Of a stretch of DNA of 22,796 nucleotides, positions 1-7,885 are shown one piece after another. The notes under the pieces are model-generated. The model was given only the letters and a program-made list of their open reading frames with translations, was not told the origin of the DNA and made no database searches. Within the stretch, counting starts at the first letter, position 1. Each line of letters begins with the position of its first letter. The position numbers and the translations under genes were made by a program. The DNA comes from JAVBLD01 sp031553705 (lineage in GTDB: Bacteria > Bacteroidota > Bacteroidia > Bacteroidales > Marinifilaceae). The DNA lies in the NCBI GenBank assembly GCA_031553705.1, contig JAVBLD010000072.1, positions 1 to 22,796 of the forward strand, in the 5' to 3' direction.

Positions 1-860
1 GTGAAGAAGCTGGTTTGCTTTTTATAGCATACGGTATTGATGGAGTAAAAATCATCTGTACAAAGAATTGCCAACCAAAACAGACTTGCGACCAGTTTAT
101 GAAAGTACTCTTCGGCGAAACTACCGAATATTTTAAAGAAGCATATAGCGTGTTCAGAAGCGATGCACACGAAAACATTAAAACATTGTTCTCCGATGCT
201 GCCAATATGCCGAAATATCTGGAGATTACAAAGAATAATACAACCTTATACATTACTTTCCTACGTGAAGTTACCGGTTGGCAAAATTCATTCGGATACT
301 TTGTAATACCTGCAGGTATTGAAAATCTGGAAACCTATTACAATGCAAATATTAAGCCTGACTTAACAAGCAATGTGGTTCCCGATACACGCATTCTATT
401 TAAATTTGTCGGCAATGTTATCCCGAATACCGGTAAACCTGCCGGAACCTTACAGGAAGGAACTTCCTATGTTCAGATCCCCGAATTGAATGTCGGAGAT
501 AAAGTATTCTTCTTCCTGGTACCCAAAGGCTATGACAGTAGCAATGACCGGGTTATTACAACAAATGCAAAAGTAATCACGACTAATCCGCTGTTTAACG
601 AATTCAACGACGTAAGACCTGTTTATAATGGAGCCGTCGTTCCAGAGGTATGGAGAAAGCTTATGCATGGCTTGTTCCTGACAGAATCATGCAAATCCAT
701 TGTTTATGCGATTGAGGACTGTTACTTAAACGAAACTTGGTCTGATTCGGATTATAACGATATCATATTTTCTATCAGCGACAACCGGAACGACAACGAA
801 TTGTCGGCTATCAAGCTGGATGCATTCAGAATTGTAGATGGAGACGGTCAAATGAAGTAA
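1..860 (+). CDS. Surface lipoprotein-like protein, C-terminal part, with DUF4114 domain (5' end outside window)
   Basis: The reading frame is open from the window edge (first full codon at base 3) to the TAA at 858-860, so the N-terminus is missing. The first ~20 visible residues (LLFIAYGIDGVKIICTKNC) nearly match the end of the beta-propeller in the gene at 1556-3247, so this is a paralog of that lipoprotein. The rest differs: it has the pattern of DUF4114, with ITFLREVTGWQNSFGYF near the start of the domain and the acidic ending SDSDYNDIIFSISD, which in this family resembles a calcium-binding loop. Proteins of this build are usually anchored outside the cell and may bind ligands; the actual role is unknown. 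A terminator follows at 886-917. The family call is good; no function can be given. Confidence 0.8.
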   Translation, partial: EEAGLLFIAYGIDGVKIICTKNCQPKQTCDQFMKVLFGETTEYFKEAYSVFRSDAHENIKTLFSDAANMPKYLEITKNNTTLYITFLREVTGWQNSFGYFVIPAGIENLETYYNANIKPDLTSNVVPDTRILFKFVGNVIPNTGKPAGTLQEGTSYVQIPELNVGDKVFFFLVPKGYDSSNDRVITTNAKVITTNPLFNEFNDVRPVYNGAVVPEVWRKLMHGLFLTESCKSIVYAIEDCYLNETWSDSDYNDIIFSISDNRNDNELSAIKLDAFRIVDGDGQMK

Positions 861-885
861 CTTATACGAATAAACTTATTCAAAG

Positions 886-917
886 AATTGTCCGGCTTTT
901 GTCCGGGCAATTTTTTA
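886..917 (+). terminator. Rho-independent terminator after the DUF4114 gene
   Basis: An inverted repeat (ATTGTCCGG, short loop, then CCGGGCAAT with one G-U pair) is followed by TTTTTT. It lies 26 bases past the stop codon of the first gene. Confidence 0.75.
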
Positions 918-962
918 ATATAAATTTATACCACTCGAAAATCGAAAAAAAATACGGCACTA

Positions 963-993
963 TTTGGAGATATAGGGAAAATATCTACCTTTG
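963..993 (+). promoter_or_regulatory. Promoter of tRNA-Leu(CAA)
   Basis: TTTG at 963-966 and TACCTTTG at 986-993 are separated by 19 bases. This matches the known Bacteroides primary-sigma consensus TTTG-N19-TAnnTTTG. The tRNA begins 15 bases downstream, so the primary transcript would have a very short leader. Confidence 0.75.
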
Positions 994-1007
994 CACCCGA
1001 GTTCTTT

Positions 1008-1091
1008 GCCCAGGTGGCGGAATTGGTAGACGCGCTGGACTCAAAATCCAGTGGTAGCAATACTGTGCGGGTTCGATTCCCGCCCTGGGTA
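1008..1091 (+). tRNA. tRNA-Leu(CAA)
   Basis: An 84-base class II tRNA. The acceptor arm GCCCAGG pairs with CCTGGGT (one G-U end pair), discriminator A at 1091. The D arm contains GGAATTGGTAGAC. The anticodon stem CTGGA/TCCAG closes the loop CTCAAAA, giving anticodon CAA, which reads UUG. A long variable arm and the T arm with GGTTCGATTCC complete it. CCA is not encoded. A promoter lies at 963-993 and a terminator at 1102-1140, so it is transcribed alone, between two paralogous lipoprotein genes. Confidence 0.97.
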
Positions 1092-1101
1092 CTTTTTTAA
1101 A

Positions 1102-1140
1102 ACGCTAAATCATTTAGAGATAAAGATTTAGCGTTTTTTA
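1102..1140 (+). terminator. Terminator after tRNA-Leu(CAA)
   Basis: A perfect 10-base stem (ACGCTAAATC at 1102-1111, GATTTAGCGT at 1125-1134) with a 13-base loop, followed by TTTTT. It sits 10 bases behind the tRNA. Confidence 0.85.
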
Positions 1141-1253
1141 TTCTCTGAATCCGCAACGTGTCCACATTTTTGAGGTACGGGAGGGATTCCTTACGAGGAA
1201 TTTTTAAAGATTAATCCCAAAGAGTTGTTTTAGACAACAATAAATATGCGGAT

Positions 1254-1376
1254 ATGGAAATATTAACACACGATCCGTCAGAATACATTCGAGGCATTCT
1301 GCAAATAAACATCAAAAAAGAGAAAAATATATCTGTCTCTTATATTGTACACTTGATTTATTCGAGAATGGTTTAA
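1254..1376 (+). CDS. Short orphan reading frame, 40 codons, possibly a gene remnant
   Basis: ATG at 1254, TAA at 1374-1376. The protein begins MEILTHDPSEYIRGILQ and continues with a lysine-rich stretch and a hydrophobic end (SYIVHLIYSRMV). The first half has the look of a real protein N-terminus (balanced, with acidic and aromatic residues); the second half looks random. I do not recognise a family with certainty. It may be the front end of a decayed gene left next to the tRNA, or a chance frame. No promoter or start signal supports it. Confidence 0.2.
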   Translation: MEILTHDPSEYIRGILQINIKKEKNISVSYIVHLIYSRMV

Positions 1377-1495
1377 TTTTAACTTTTTTACCTCACAAGA
1401 GCTATACTGCAGACATTCAAGAAGATTACATCTTTTTTTAAATAAATATAATGTTTTTTATGCATTTTAATAATCTATCTCTCCCGCATATGTCA

Positions 1496-1503
1496 TACAT
1501 TTG
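1496..1503 (+). promoter_or_regulatory. Possible -7 box of the lipoprotein gene
   Basis: TACATTTG fits TAnnTTTG exactly, 52 bases before the ATG at 1556. No TTTG is found at the usual distance upstream, so the call is tentative. Confidence 0.35.
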
Positions 1504-1555
1504 TATACGACTTTGTGCAGAATAACTTGAGAAAAATAAATTTAAAACATTAATT

Positions 1556-3247
1556 ATGAGAAAATTATTATTTGTAGTAATATCTTTTTTCGCTCTGGCG
1601 GCGTGTCAGGACGAAAATGGTATCAAGCAATCTCCGGCAGGAGAGCTTTTAAAATGGACCCCGGCTCCGGCAGGTGCAGTAACGGTTGTATCCGACCGGA
1701 CCGCACTGACATCGTTGCGGGTTGCATATGGAGCAGGTATCGGAGATATTCTGACACGAGCATCCGAAACCGTAGGTGCCCTTCCTGCCGAAGCCATTCA
1801 GGATGGTTTCCTGGAACTGGCAACAGTAACGTCGCCTGAAGATCCTTCAGGCAATCCGCTTTCGGCAACCTCTGTACAGGTTTTCGGTAAATATGCAGTG
1901 GTATGTTACCACATGCATTATAAAGGATTAGGCGGTGCTTTACAACTGCTTAATATTGAAGACCCGACGGCTCCGCAGGTAATTTCTGAGTTCTACTATG
2001 AAAACCTTGATTTCAACCACATTGCGTTCGACAATGTATCTGACGCAGGAAACTCGAAATTCTGGGCAGCTGCTGACGATTCAAAGAAGGGATATGCCTA
2101 TGTAATAACAGGTAATACTTCCAATGGTGCATTTACGGCACAGAACGTTCAGTTGATGAGAGTTCCCGGTAACTCTGCAAACTGTATTGTAAAACACAAC
2201 AACAATGTAATCGTAGCCACAACCGGAGTAAAAGAAGTTTTAGGTGCAATTCTGTCATTCAACTACCAAACGGGAGTTGTTGATGAAGTAAATATGAACG
2301 TACAACGGGGTAAACACGTAGCAATAGATCCGGCCCATCCGGAAACCGGCTTGATCGCCCTTTACCTGAAAGATTGTGACAACGGTAACTATACACAGAA
2401 TCAAACCTCTACAGGTTTGCCGGTCTTGACATATTTTGCAAATGATGCTGTTAATCCGTTAAGCAATCCGACATCATGGGATCTGGAAAGAATCAAACCG
2501 ATCGATGGTAAAAATGCGATCCGGCTTTATGACGGTATAGCTTATATGGCATTAAGCAATCAGGGTATGGGAGTAATGAATATTGCATCCGGTGATTTCC
2601 AGAAATACGACCTTCCGGATGACGGCTTGACCAACGGAATAGATGTGGATCGTCGTTATATCTATTTGGCAAACGGTTCCGGAGGTGTGCATGTATATAG
2701 CAAAGCTACTTTGGATTATAAATATACATTCTACGGAAATACTACCGCATCCGCTAACTTTACCTCCGCAATTGAAACAGACGCTTCAGGTTTACTTTTT
2801 GTAGCGTATGGGATTGATGGCGTGAAGATCATCTGTACAAAAGGTTGCTACACGAAAGAAGAGGAAATTTGCTACGGTCGCTCGGAAACGGCATGGAGTA
2901 CCGGACCGAAATTCGGCCAGAACTGGGCAACTTACACTCCGTATAACGGAACCGCTCAAGTGGTAGATATCTATGCGGGACAACATTATCTTGCCGGAAC
3001 GGTTTCTTTCTCCGACGTAGCTGATGGTAAAGTAACATTGACGATAAAACTGAATGGCTGGGCATTGAAAAACGTAGAGGAATCTGTCAAAATCCAAGGA
3101 TATGACACGACTCCTCCTGCAAAAACAGCCCCGGGACAGTTCAAAACCTACAAAGGAACGGAATTGACGGTAACAGTAGGGAACTACAAATACTTTGGAA
3201 TACATCTGGATGTAATACAAATTGTAGATTGCAGTCAGACAAAATAA
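1556..3247 (+). CDS. Surface lipoprotein with beta-propeller (LVIVD-like repeats) and C-terminal Ig-like domain
   Basis: 563 residues. The N-terminus MRKLLFVVISFFALAAC is a type II signal peptide with lipobox LAAC and Cys17 as the lipidated residue, followed by QDENG, an acidic stretch that fits surface export in Bacteroidota. Residues ~85-430 look like a beta-propeller: repeated blades such as GALQLLNIEDPTAPQVIS (LVIVD-type) and GGVHVYSKATLDYKYTF. Residues ~440-563 form a separate beta-rich domain (RSETAWSTG, NWATYTPYNG, VKIQGYDTTPP) seen repeatedly in Bacteroidota surface proteins. The gene is a paralog of the one cut by the left edge; they share the end of the propeller but differ in the last domain. 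Probably a ligand- or glycan-binding surface protein; substrate unknown. It ends at the strong terminator at 3273-3306. Confidence 0.85.
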   Translation: MRKLLFVVISFFALAACQDENGIKQSPAGELLKWTPAPAGAVTVVSDRTALTSLRVAYGAGIGDILTRASETVGALPAEAIQDGFLELATVTSPEDPSGNPLSATSVQVFGKYAVVCYHMHYKGLGGALQLLNIEDPTAPQVISEFYYENLDFNHIAFDNVSDAGNSKFWAAADDSKKGYAYVITGNTSNGAFTAQNVQLMRVPGNSANCIVKHNNNVIVATTGVKEVLGAILSFNYQTGVVDEVNMNVQRGKHVAIDPAHPETGLIALYLKDCDNGNYTQNQTSTGLPVLTYFANDAVNPLSNPTSWDLERIKPIDGKNAIRLYDGIAYMALSNQGMGVMNIASGDFQKYDLPDDGLTNGIDVDRRYIYLANGSGGVHVYSKATLDYKYTFYGNTTASANFTSAIETDASGLLFVAYGIDGVKIICTKGCYTKEEEICYGRSETAWSTGPKFGQNWATYTPYNGTAQVVDIYAGQHYLAGTVSFSDVADGKVTLTIKLNGWALKNVEESVKIQGYDTTPPAKTAPGQFKTYKGTELTVTVGNYKYFGIHLDVIQIVDCSQTK

Positions 3248-3272
3248 CAGAAGATTTTTTGAAATTAAATAA

Positions 3273-3306
3273 AAAGCGGATGTGTCGCACTTGACACATC
3301 CGCTTT
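3273..3306. terminator. Bidirectional terminator between lipoprotein gene and wecC
   Basis: A perfect 14-base stem (3273-3286 with 3293-3306) and a 6-base loop. On the minus strand it ends in TTTTT, on the plus strand in TTTCTTT. It lies between two convergent genes and can serve both. Confidence 0.85.
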
Positions 3307-3326
3307 CTTTATGTCGATACATTTCC

Positions 3327-4544
3327 TTATTTACATTTCCTGACCCCGCAAAAATCCAGCTCAATTTTGGAAATATCCCGCGGCATCGACAAAAATGCTT
3401 TATGCTTTACCAGCCATACGGCAATATCCGCTTTACGATAGGCCTCTACAGGAGAGGTTAATGAAAAACTCTTATGTGCAACGATATTGGGCTCTACGAC
3501 CAAAACATCCGCTCTTGCTTCGGCAATGACCTGAGAAGTGATATACTTGGCCGGCGACTCCCTCAGATCGTCAATATCCGGTTTAAAGGCAAGCCCCATG
3601 CAGGCAACAATTGCTTGTCGGCCGTACCTTACCTCAAAATCAAGGCAAGCATCAATCACTTTCGAGATACACCAATCGGCTTTATAATCATTTACTTCAC
3701 GGGCCCGGCGAATAACCTGAGCCTGCCCCGGATAATCGGCGACAATAAACCAGGGATCCACCGCAATGCAATGTCCACCCACGCCGCATCCCGGTTGCAG
3801 GATATTCACCCGGGGATGCTTATTGGCCAATGCTATCAACTCCCACACATCGATACCCGCCTTATCGCAAATCATAGAAAGCTCGTTGGCAAAAGCAATC
3901 TGCACATCTCTGAATGAATTTTCGGTCAATTTGCACATCTCCGCCGTACGGGCATTGGTCCTGTGTAATGCTCCCCTGACAAACGATGCGTAAAATGCAC
4001 ATGCCTTTTCGGTAGATTCCGGATTGATTCCGCCAATGACCCGGTCATTATGTTCCAGTTCATAGATTACATTTCCGGGTAAAACCCGTTCCGGACAATA
4101 AGCTATATATATTTTATCCTTTAATTCCGGACGCTCGTCGAATATCATACCGGCCATTTTTTCCGTAGTCATCACCGGAGACGTCGACTCAAGAATAAAA
4201 AGATCGTCTGCTTTAAGTAACGGGATCACCGAACGGGTAGCCAATTCGACAAAAGAGGTGTCCGGTTGCCGGTCCTGCTTAAAAGGAGTAGGAACAACCA
4301 CAATATATACGTCCGCCGGCACCGGTTTCGTCACGGCAGACAAAAGTCCCTCCTCTACGACCCGTTTCACAATATGAGCCAGTTCGGGTTCAACGATATG
4401 AATCTCCCCTTTGTTAATGGTATCGACAACCGTCGGATTTATATCCATACCGACAACCCGGACACCCTTACTAGCCACAAAAGCCGCAGTAGGCAACCCA
4501 ATATACCCCAATCCTAAGAATTGAACCGTTCTATTATTACTCAT
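3327..4544 (-). CDS. wecC: UDP-N-acetyl-D-mannosamine dehydrogenase
   Basis: 405 residues. It oxidises UDP-ManNAc to UDP-ManNAcA with two NAD+, giving an acidic sugar for surface polysaccharide; cytoplasmic. The N-terminal Rossmann fold has GLGYIGLP at residues 11-18, the middle has the catalytic lysine in EMCKLTENSFRDV (Lys205), and the C-terminal half has GVGGHCIAVDPW with catalytic Cys259. The length fits the WecC/nucleotide-sugar dehydrogenase family. The frame is open up to 4646, but the start at 4544 is chosen because the family begins just before the Rossmann glycines and AGGAAGG stands in front of this ATG; the extra 34 residues upstream look unlike protein. The usual partner, a UDP-GlcNAc 2-epimerase (wecB), is not next to it. 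The related UDP-sugar dehydrogenases TuaD/Ugd are less likely given the WecC-like core. Confidence 0.9.
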   Translation of the reverse strand: MSNNRTVQFLGLGYIGLPTAAFVASKGVRVVGMDINPTVVDTINKGEIHIVEPELAHIVKRVVEEGLLSAVTKPVPADVYIVVVPTPFKQDRQPDTSFVELATRSVIPLLKADDLFILESTSPVMTTEKMAGMIFDERPELKDKIYIAYCPERVLPGNVIYELEHNDRVIGGINPESTEKACAFYASFVRGALHRTNARTAEMCKLTENSFRDVQIAFANELSMICDKAGIDVWELIALANKHPRVNILQPGCGVGGHCIAVDPWFIVADYPGQAQVIRRAREVNDYKADWCISKVIDACLDFEVRYGRQAIVACMGLAFKPDIDDLRESPAKYITSQVIAEARADVLVVEPNIVAHKSFSLTSPVEAYRKADIAVWLVKHKAFLSMPRDISKIELDFCGVRKCK

Positions 4545-4703
4545 ACACTTACCTTCCTGATATTTTAAAAATCGAATGCTGCAACACATCCGTTCCAGCC
4601 AGCTAAAGTAAACAATTAAAATAAAAAACCGTAAAAGATAGAGCATTAAATCAGGCAGATGGTATAGAAGCCCTACCCTGGATCTGATTAAAATTCGAAC
4701 TCT

Positions 4704-4735
4704 TTTGCCGTTGCGCGGTTTTTTTCGTAATTTAG
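4704..4735 (+). promoter_or_regulatory. Putative promoter of clpP-clpX
   Basis: TTTG at 4704-4707 and TAATTTAG at 4728-4735 are 20 bases apart. The -7 box differs from TAnnTTTG at one position. The clpP ATG follows 21 bases later. Confidence 0.5.
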
Positions 4736-4756
4736 CAACCTGAAAAATAAAGAACT

Positions 4757-5449
4757 ATGTTTCCACAAGACGAATTTAAGAAATATGCCTTAAAGCATAA
4801 AGGCATTAGTAGTTTAACCCTGAACCGGTATGAATCGGTCCATGCCAGTTATTTCTCTCCTACGATTATTGAGGAAAGGCAGCTGAACGTTGCCAGTATG
4901 GACGTATTTTCCCGCTTAATGATGGATCGGATTATCTTTTTAGGAGTTCCGATCAACGATGATGTAGCCAATATCATCATGGCACAACTGCTATTTTTGG
5001 AATCCGCCGATCCGGGTAAAGACATCCAGGTCTATTTCAATAGCCCCGGAGGATCGGTATATGCCGGACTGGGAGTATATGACACCATGCAATATATCAG
5101 CTGCGATGTAGCCACGATCTGTACGGGTATGGCAGCCTCCATGAGCGCTGTACTGTTGGCGGCCGGAGCAAAAGGTAAACGCTCTGCTTTACAGCATTCC
5201 CGCATTATGATCCACCAGCCGATGGGAGGAGCCGAAGGGCAGGCATCCGACATCGAAATCACTGCCCGGGAGATACAAAAGATAAAAAAAGAATTATATT
5301 CCATTATCGCCGAGCACTCCGGCAATCCTTACAAAAAAGTAGAAAAGGATTCCGACCGCGATTACTGGATGACATCCGATGAAGCAAAAGCATACGGGAT
5401 GATCGATTCCATACTGAAAAAAGAAAAAAGCAATAAAGATGCAAGATAA
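4757..5449 (+). CDS. clpP: ATP-dependent Clp protease, proteolytic subunit
   Basis: 230 residues, with an N-terminal extension of about 20-30 residues relative to E. coli ClpP, common in this phylum. It is the serine protease chamber that degrades proteins unfolded by ClpX in the cytoplasm. The catalytic triad is visible: Ser128 in GMAASMS, His153 in MIHQPMGG, Asp202 in DSDRDYWM. The core motif NSPGGSVYAGLGVYD (residues 95-109) is intact. The stop codon overlaps the start of clpX by 11 bases, so the two are translated from one transcript. The trigger factor gene (tig), often just upstream in this phylum, is absent; wecC is divergent instead. Confidence 0.97.
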   Translation: MFPQDEFKKYALKHKGISSLTLNRYESVHASYFSPTIIEERQLNVASMDVFSRLMMDRIIFLGVPINDDVANIIMAQLLFLESADPGKDIQVYFNSPGGSVYAGLGVYDTMQYISCDVATICTGMAASMSAVLLAAGAKGKRSALQHSRIMIHQPMGGAEGQASDIEITAREIQKIKKELYSIIAEHSGNPYKKVEKDSDRDYWMTSDEAKAYGMIDSILKKEKSNKDAR

Positions 5450-6659
5450 ATGTTCATTTTGCGATAGAGTACGAAATGACGTAGGAATGCTGATTGCCGG
5501 CTCGGAAGGTTTTATCTGTGATGAGTGTGCAATGCAGGCTTATGAAATTGTCCAGGAAGAGATAAAAAGCGATAAATCCTCGCTCAATCTTGATAAAATA
5601 GAGATAAAGAAGCCTGTTGAGATCAAAGCGTTCTTGGATCAGTATGTCATCGGGCAGGATGAAGCAAAAAAATTCCTTTCCGTTGCCGTATACAACCACT
5701 ATAAACGCCTGCTACACGGCAATAATAGCAATGATGATGTGGAAATTGAAAAATCAAACATCATTATGGTGGGCCGTACAGGCACCGGAAAAACTTTACT
5801 GGCGCGTACGATTGCCAAAATGTTGCATGTACCGTTTACCATTGTAGATGCCACCGTCCTGACTGAAGCAGGATACGTCGGGGAAGATATCGAATCAATA
5901 CTGACCCGGTTATTGCAGGTGGCCGATTATGACGTAGAAGCTGCTGAAAAGGGTATCGTCTTCATTGACGAGCTGGATAAGATCGCCCGTAAAGGCGACA
6001 ATCCGTCTATCACCCGAGACGTCAGCGGAGAAGGTGTTCAACAAGGTCTGCTGAAACTTCTGGAGGGATCCGTTGTAAACGTTCCCCCGCAAGGCGGACG
6101 AAAACATCCGGAACAGAAGATGATCCGGGTAAACACCAAAAATATCCTGTTTATATGCGGCGGAGCATTCGATGGCATCGAAAAAAAGATCGCTGCGAGG
6201 ATGAATACCATGGTTGTCGGTTTCAATGCCAGCAAAGCGAAAGAAAAGATAGACCGGGATAACCTGTTGCAATATATCGCTCCACAGGATCTGAAAGCGT
6301 TTGGTTTAATCCCTGAAATCATCGGACGCCTCCCGGTATTGACCTATCTGGAACCCCTCGACCGGCAAGCATTGCGCAATATCTTGACGGAACCTAAAAA
6401 CGCGATCATCCGGCAATATATCAAATTGTTCGAACTAGACCACATCAAACTGGAATTTGAAGAGGAAGTCTATGAATATATTGTAGATAAAGCGGTAGAA
6501 TTCCGGTTGGGAGCACGGGGCCTGCGCTCGATCTGCGAAGCTATTATGACCGACCTGATGTTTGAAGTACCGTCGGAAAACACAAAGAGTGTAGTTATTA
6601 CAAAAGCCTACGCCGAACAAAAAATGGAAAAAATAAGCGCTCAGAAATTACGCGCCTGA
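5439..6659 (+). CDS. clpX: ATP-dependent Clp protease, ATP-binding subunit (unfoldase)
   Basis: 406 residues, full length. It recognises, unfolds and feeds substrates into ClpP. The N-terminal zinc domain has Cys5-x2-Cys8 and Cys27-x2-Cys30. The AAA+ domain has Walker A at 112-119 (GRTGTGKT), pore loop GYVG at 145-148, Walker B GIVFIDE at 172-178, the RKH loop at 221-223 and sensor 2 GAR at 358-360. The ClpP-contact loop, IGF in E. coli, reads VGF here (260-262). One oddity: Walker A has Arg113 where nearly all ClpX proteins have Pro (GPTG). The start codon overlaps clpP by 11 bases. A terminator follows directly. Confidence 0.97.
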   Translation: MQDKCSFCDRVRNDVGMLIAGSEGFICDECAMQAYEIVQEEIKSDKSSLNLDKIEIKKPVEIKAFLDQYVIGQDEAKKFLSVAVYNHYKRLLHGNNSNDDVEIEKSNIIMVGRTGTGKTLLARTIAKMLHVPFTIVDATVLTEAGYVGEDIESILTRLLQVADYDVEAAEKGIVFIDELDKIARKGDNPSITRDVSGEGVQQGLLKLLEGSVVNVPPQGGRKHPEQKMIRVNTKNILFICGGAFDGIEKKIAARMNTMVVGFNASKAKEKIDRDNLLQYIAPQDLKAFGLIPEIIGRLPVLTYLEPLDRQALRNILTEPKNAIIRQYIKLFELDHIKLEFEEEVYEYIVDKAVEFRLGARGLRSICEAIMTDLMFEVPSENTKSVVITKAYAEQKMEKISAQKLRA

Positions 6660-6667
6660 TAACAAAG

Positions 6668-6693
6668 AACGGATCTTTTGATCCGTTTTTTTA
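6668..6693. terminator. Terminator after clpX
   Basis: An 8-base stem (AACGGATC, TTTT loop, GATCCGTT) followed by a run of T. It starts 9 bases past the clpX stop and reaches the stop codon of the convergent SRPBCC gene. The minus-strand T-run is weak, so it mainly serves clpX. Confidence 0.8.
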
Positions 6694-7161
6694 TACAAAC
6701 ATCGAATAGGGTACCCTCGACAAACCTTCGCCTAACTGGTTGATCCCCTTTTCAAGCTTCCCTTTCAGCATCATTTTCAGAACCGCATTCAACTCTCCGT
6801 GGAAAGTAAGCTTCATCCGGGTATCGTAAGGCCCGTTCTCCAATAACTGGATCCATAAATTGAATTCAAACGGAACAACCCCGTCCCCTCCCAGTTTAAT
6901 GAGCTTAGGATGTTCCTTCTCCACGATCTTGACAGCTATTTCCCCGACCTCTTTCAACACGATATAACAAGTGTCCTCTGTAAAATTGACATCTTCTATC
7001 CTATCCTTTAATTTTCCGATCTGTTCGTGATTGCCCAATCCAACCTGCTTCGCCATATTGACTAAAACCCCAATCCGGTTAAAATCGGATAGCAAAGAGT
7101 AAACATCCGTGATTGGACTATTAATTCTGAATACTTCACTCGCAATTTTTGTTGTTGCCAT
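6691..7161 (-). CDS. SRPBCC-fold (START/polyketide-cyclase-like) protein of unknown ligand
   Basis: 156 residues from the ATG at 7161 (MATTKIASEVFRI). The pattern (an N-terminal strand with a residue set like IASEVFRINSPITDVYSLLSD, several beta strands, and a long C-terminal helix KMMLKGKLEKGINQLGEGL) fits the SRPBCC fold, a closed cavity that binds a hydrophobic ligand. The ligand is unknown; no signal peptide, so cytoplasmic. A longer start at 7200 would run 31 bases into pyrE; the ATG at 7161 lies 8 bases past the pyrE stop, which is typical of an operon, so I prefer it. It is probably co-transcribed with pyrE; whether the two are linked in function is not known. Confidence 0.8.
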   Translation of the reverse strand: MATTKIASEVFRINSPITDVYSLLSDFNRIGVLVNMAKQVGLGNHEQIGKLKDRIEDVNFTEDTCYIVLKEVGEIAVKIVEKEHPKLIKLGGDGVVPFEFNLWIQLLENGPYDTRMKLTFHGELNAVLKMMLKGKLEKGINQLGEGLSRVPYSMFV

Positions 7162-7169
7162 AAAACTGA

Positions 7170-7799
7170 TCACTTGTAGGTTTCCGGGCTTAATCTCCAT
7201 TCCTTCAACTTCTCGACTTCATCCGGACGGACATAACCGGTCTTTACCGCCAGATCAATCATTGCATTATAATCGCTCAACGTTGTCAATTCACAACCTG
7301 CCGATTTAAAATTATCGGCAGCCTTCTGAAATCCGTAAGTGAAAATAGCCACCATCCCCAACACCTCGCATCCGGCATTACGTAATGCCTCAACAGCCTG
7401 AAGACTAGATCCTCCGGTAGAGATCAGATCTTCTACCACCACAACTTTCTGGCCCGGCTTATATTCCCCTTCGATCAGGTTTTCGAGACCATGCCCTTTA
7501 GCCGAAGAACGGACATAGATAAAAGGCAGATCCAATTCCTGAGCCACCAATACTCCCTGCGCAATAGCGCCGGTAGCAACTCCCGCCACAACTTCTACCT
7601 GCGGATATTTTTTCCTGATCAATACAGCAAACTGCTCCTTAATATAAGTACGCACTTGAGGATAGGACAAAGTCTTGCGATTATCACAATATATCGGGGA
7701 TTTCCATCCGGAAGCCCATGTGAACGGATTCGCCGGCTCCAACTTTATAGCTTTAATTTGCAATAAATGTGCTGCTATGTTTTCTGCAACTGTACTCAT
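7170..7799 (-). CDS. pyrE: Orotate phosphoribosyltransferase
   Basis: 209 residues, usual length. It joins orotate and PRPP to make OMP, the fifth step of UMP synthesis; cytoplasmic. The PRPP-binding signature VVVVEDLISTGGS lies at residues 119-131, and the N-terminal orotate-binding region contains FTWASGWKSPIYCDNR (26-41). The flexible loop VRSSAKGHGLENLIEG (96-111) is present. It is the first gene of a two-gene minus-strand unit with the SRPBCC gene. The next gene upstream is the divergent NUDIX gene, with 86 bases between the starts. Confidence 0.96.
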   Translation of the reverse strand: MSTVAENIAAHLLQIKAIKLEPANPFTWASGWKSPIYCDNRKTLSYPQVRTYIKEQFAVLIRKKYPQVEVVAGVATGAIAQGVLVAQELDLPFIYVRSSAKGHGLENLIEGEYKPGQKVVVVEDLISTGGSSLQAVEALRNAGCEVLGMVAIFTYGFQKAADNFKSAGCELTTLSDYNAMIDLAVKTGYVRPDEVEKLKEWRLSPETYK

Positions 7800-7885
7800 T
7801 TTATTTATTTTTGTAGAATTATTATTCAGATTTCGAATTGAGGTATCTTTTTACTAGGATTCAATACCTATAATTAACGCTACAA

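Larger units (their letters stand above)
1141..1555. other. Gene-poor stretch behind tRNA-Leu, no clear gene
   Basis: This AT-rich stretch between the tRNA terminator and the lipoprotein start holds no convincing gene. It contains a small hairpin with a T-run at 1185-1205 (GATTCCT, TACG, AGGAATT), one 40-codon frame at 1254-1376, and a possible -7 box TACATTTG at 1496-1503 for the downstream gene. tRNA 3' ends are common targets of integrating elements, so degraded element DNA is possible here, but no integrase or direct repeat of the tRNA 3' end was seen. Confidence 0.5.

Noticed and set aside
2792..3364. 190-codon minus-strand frame over the lipoprotein end
   Set aside because: It crosses the strong terminator and lies antisense to a domain with clear protein features.
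4545..4646. 34-residue N-terminal extension of wecC
   Set aside because: The extension would precede the Rossmann motif where the family has none, and AGGAAGG stands directly before the ATG at 4544.
7162..7200. Longer start of the SRPBCC gene
   Set aside because: It would overlap the pyrE end by 31 bases; the ATG at 7161 sits 8 bases past the pyrE stop and gives the expected N-terminus.
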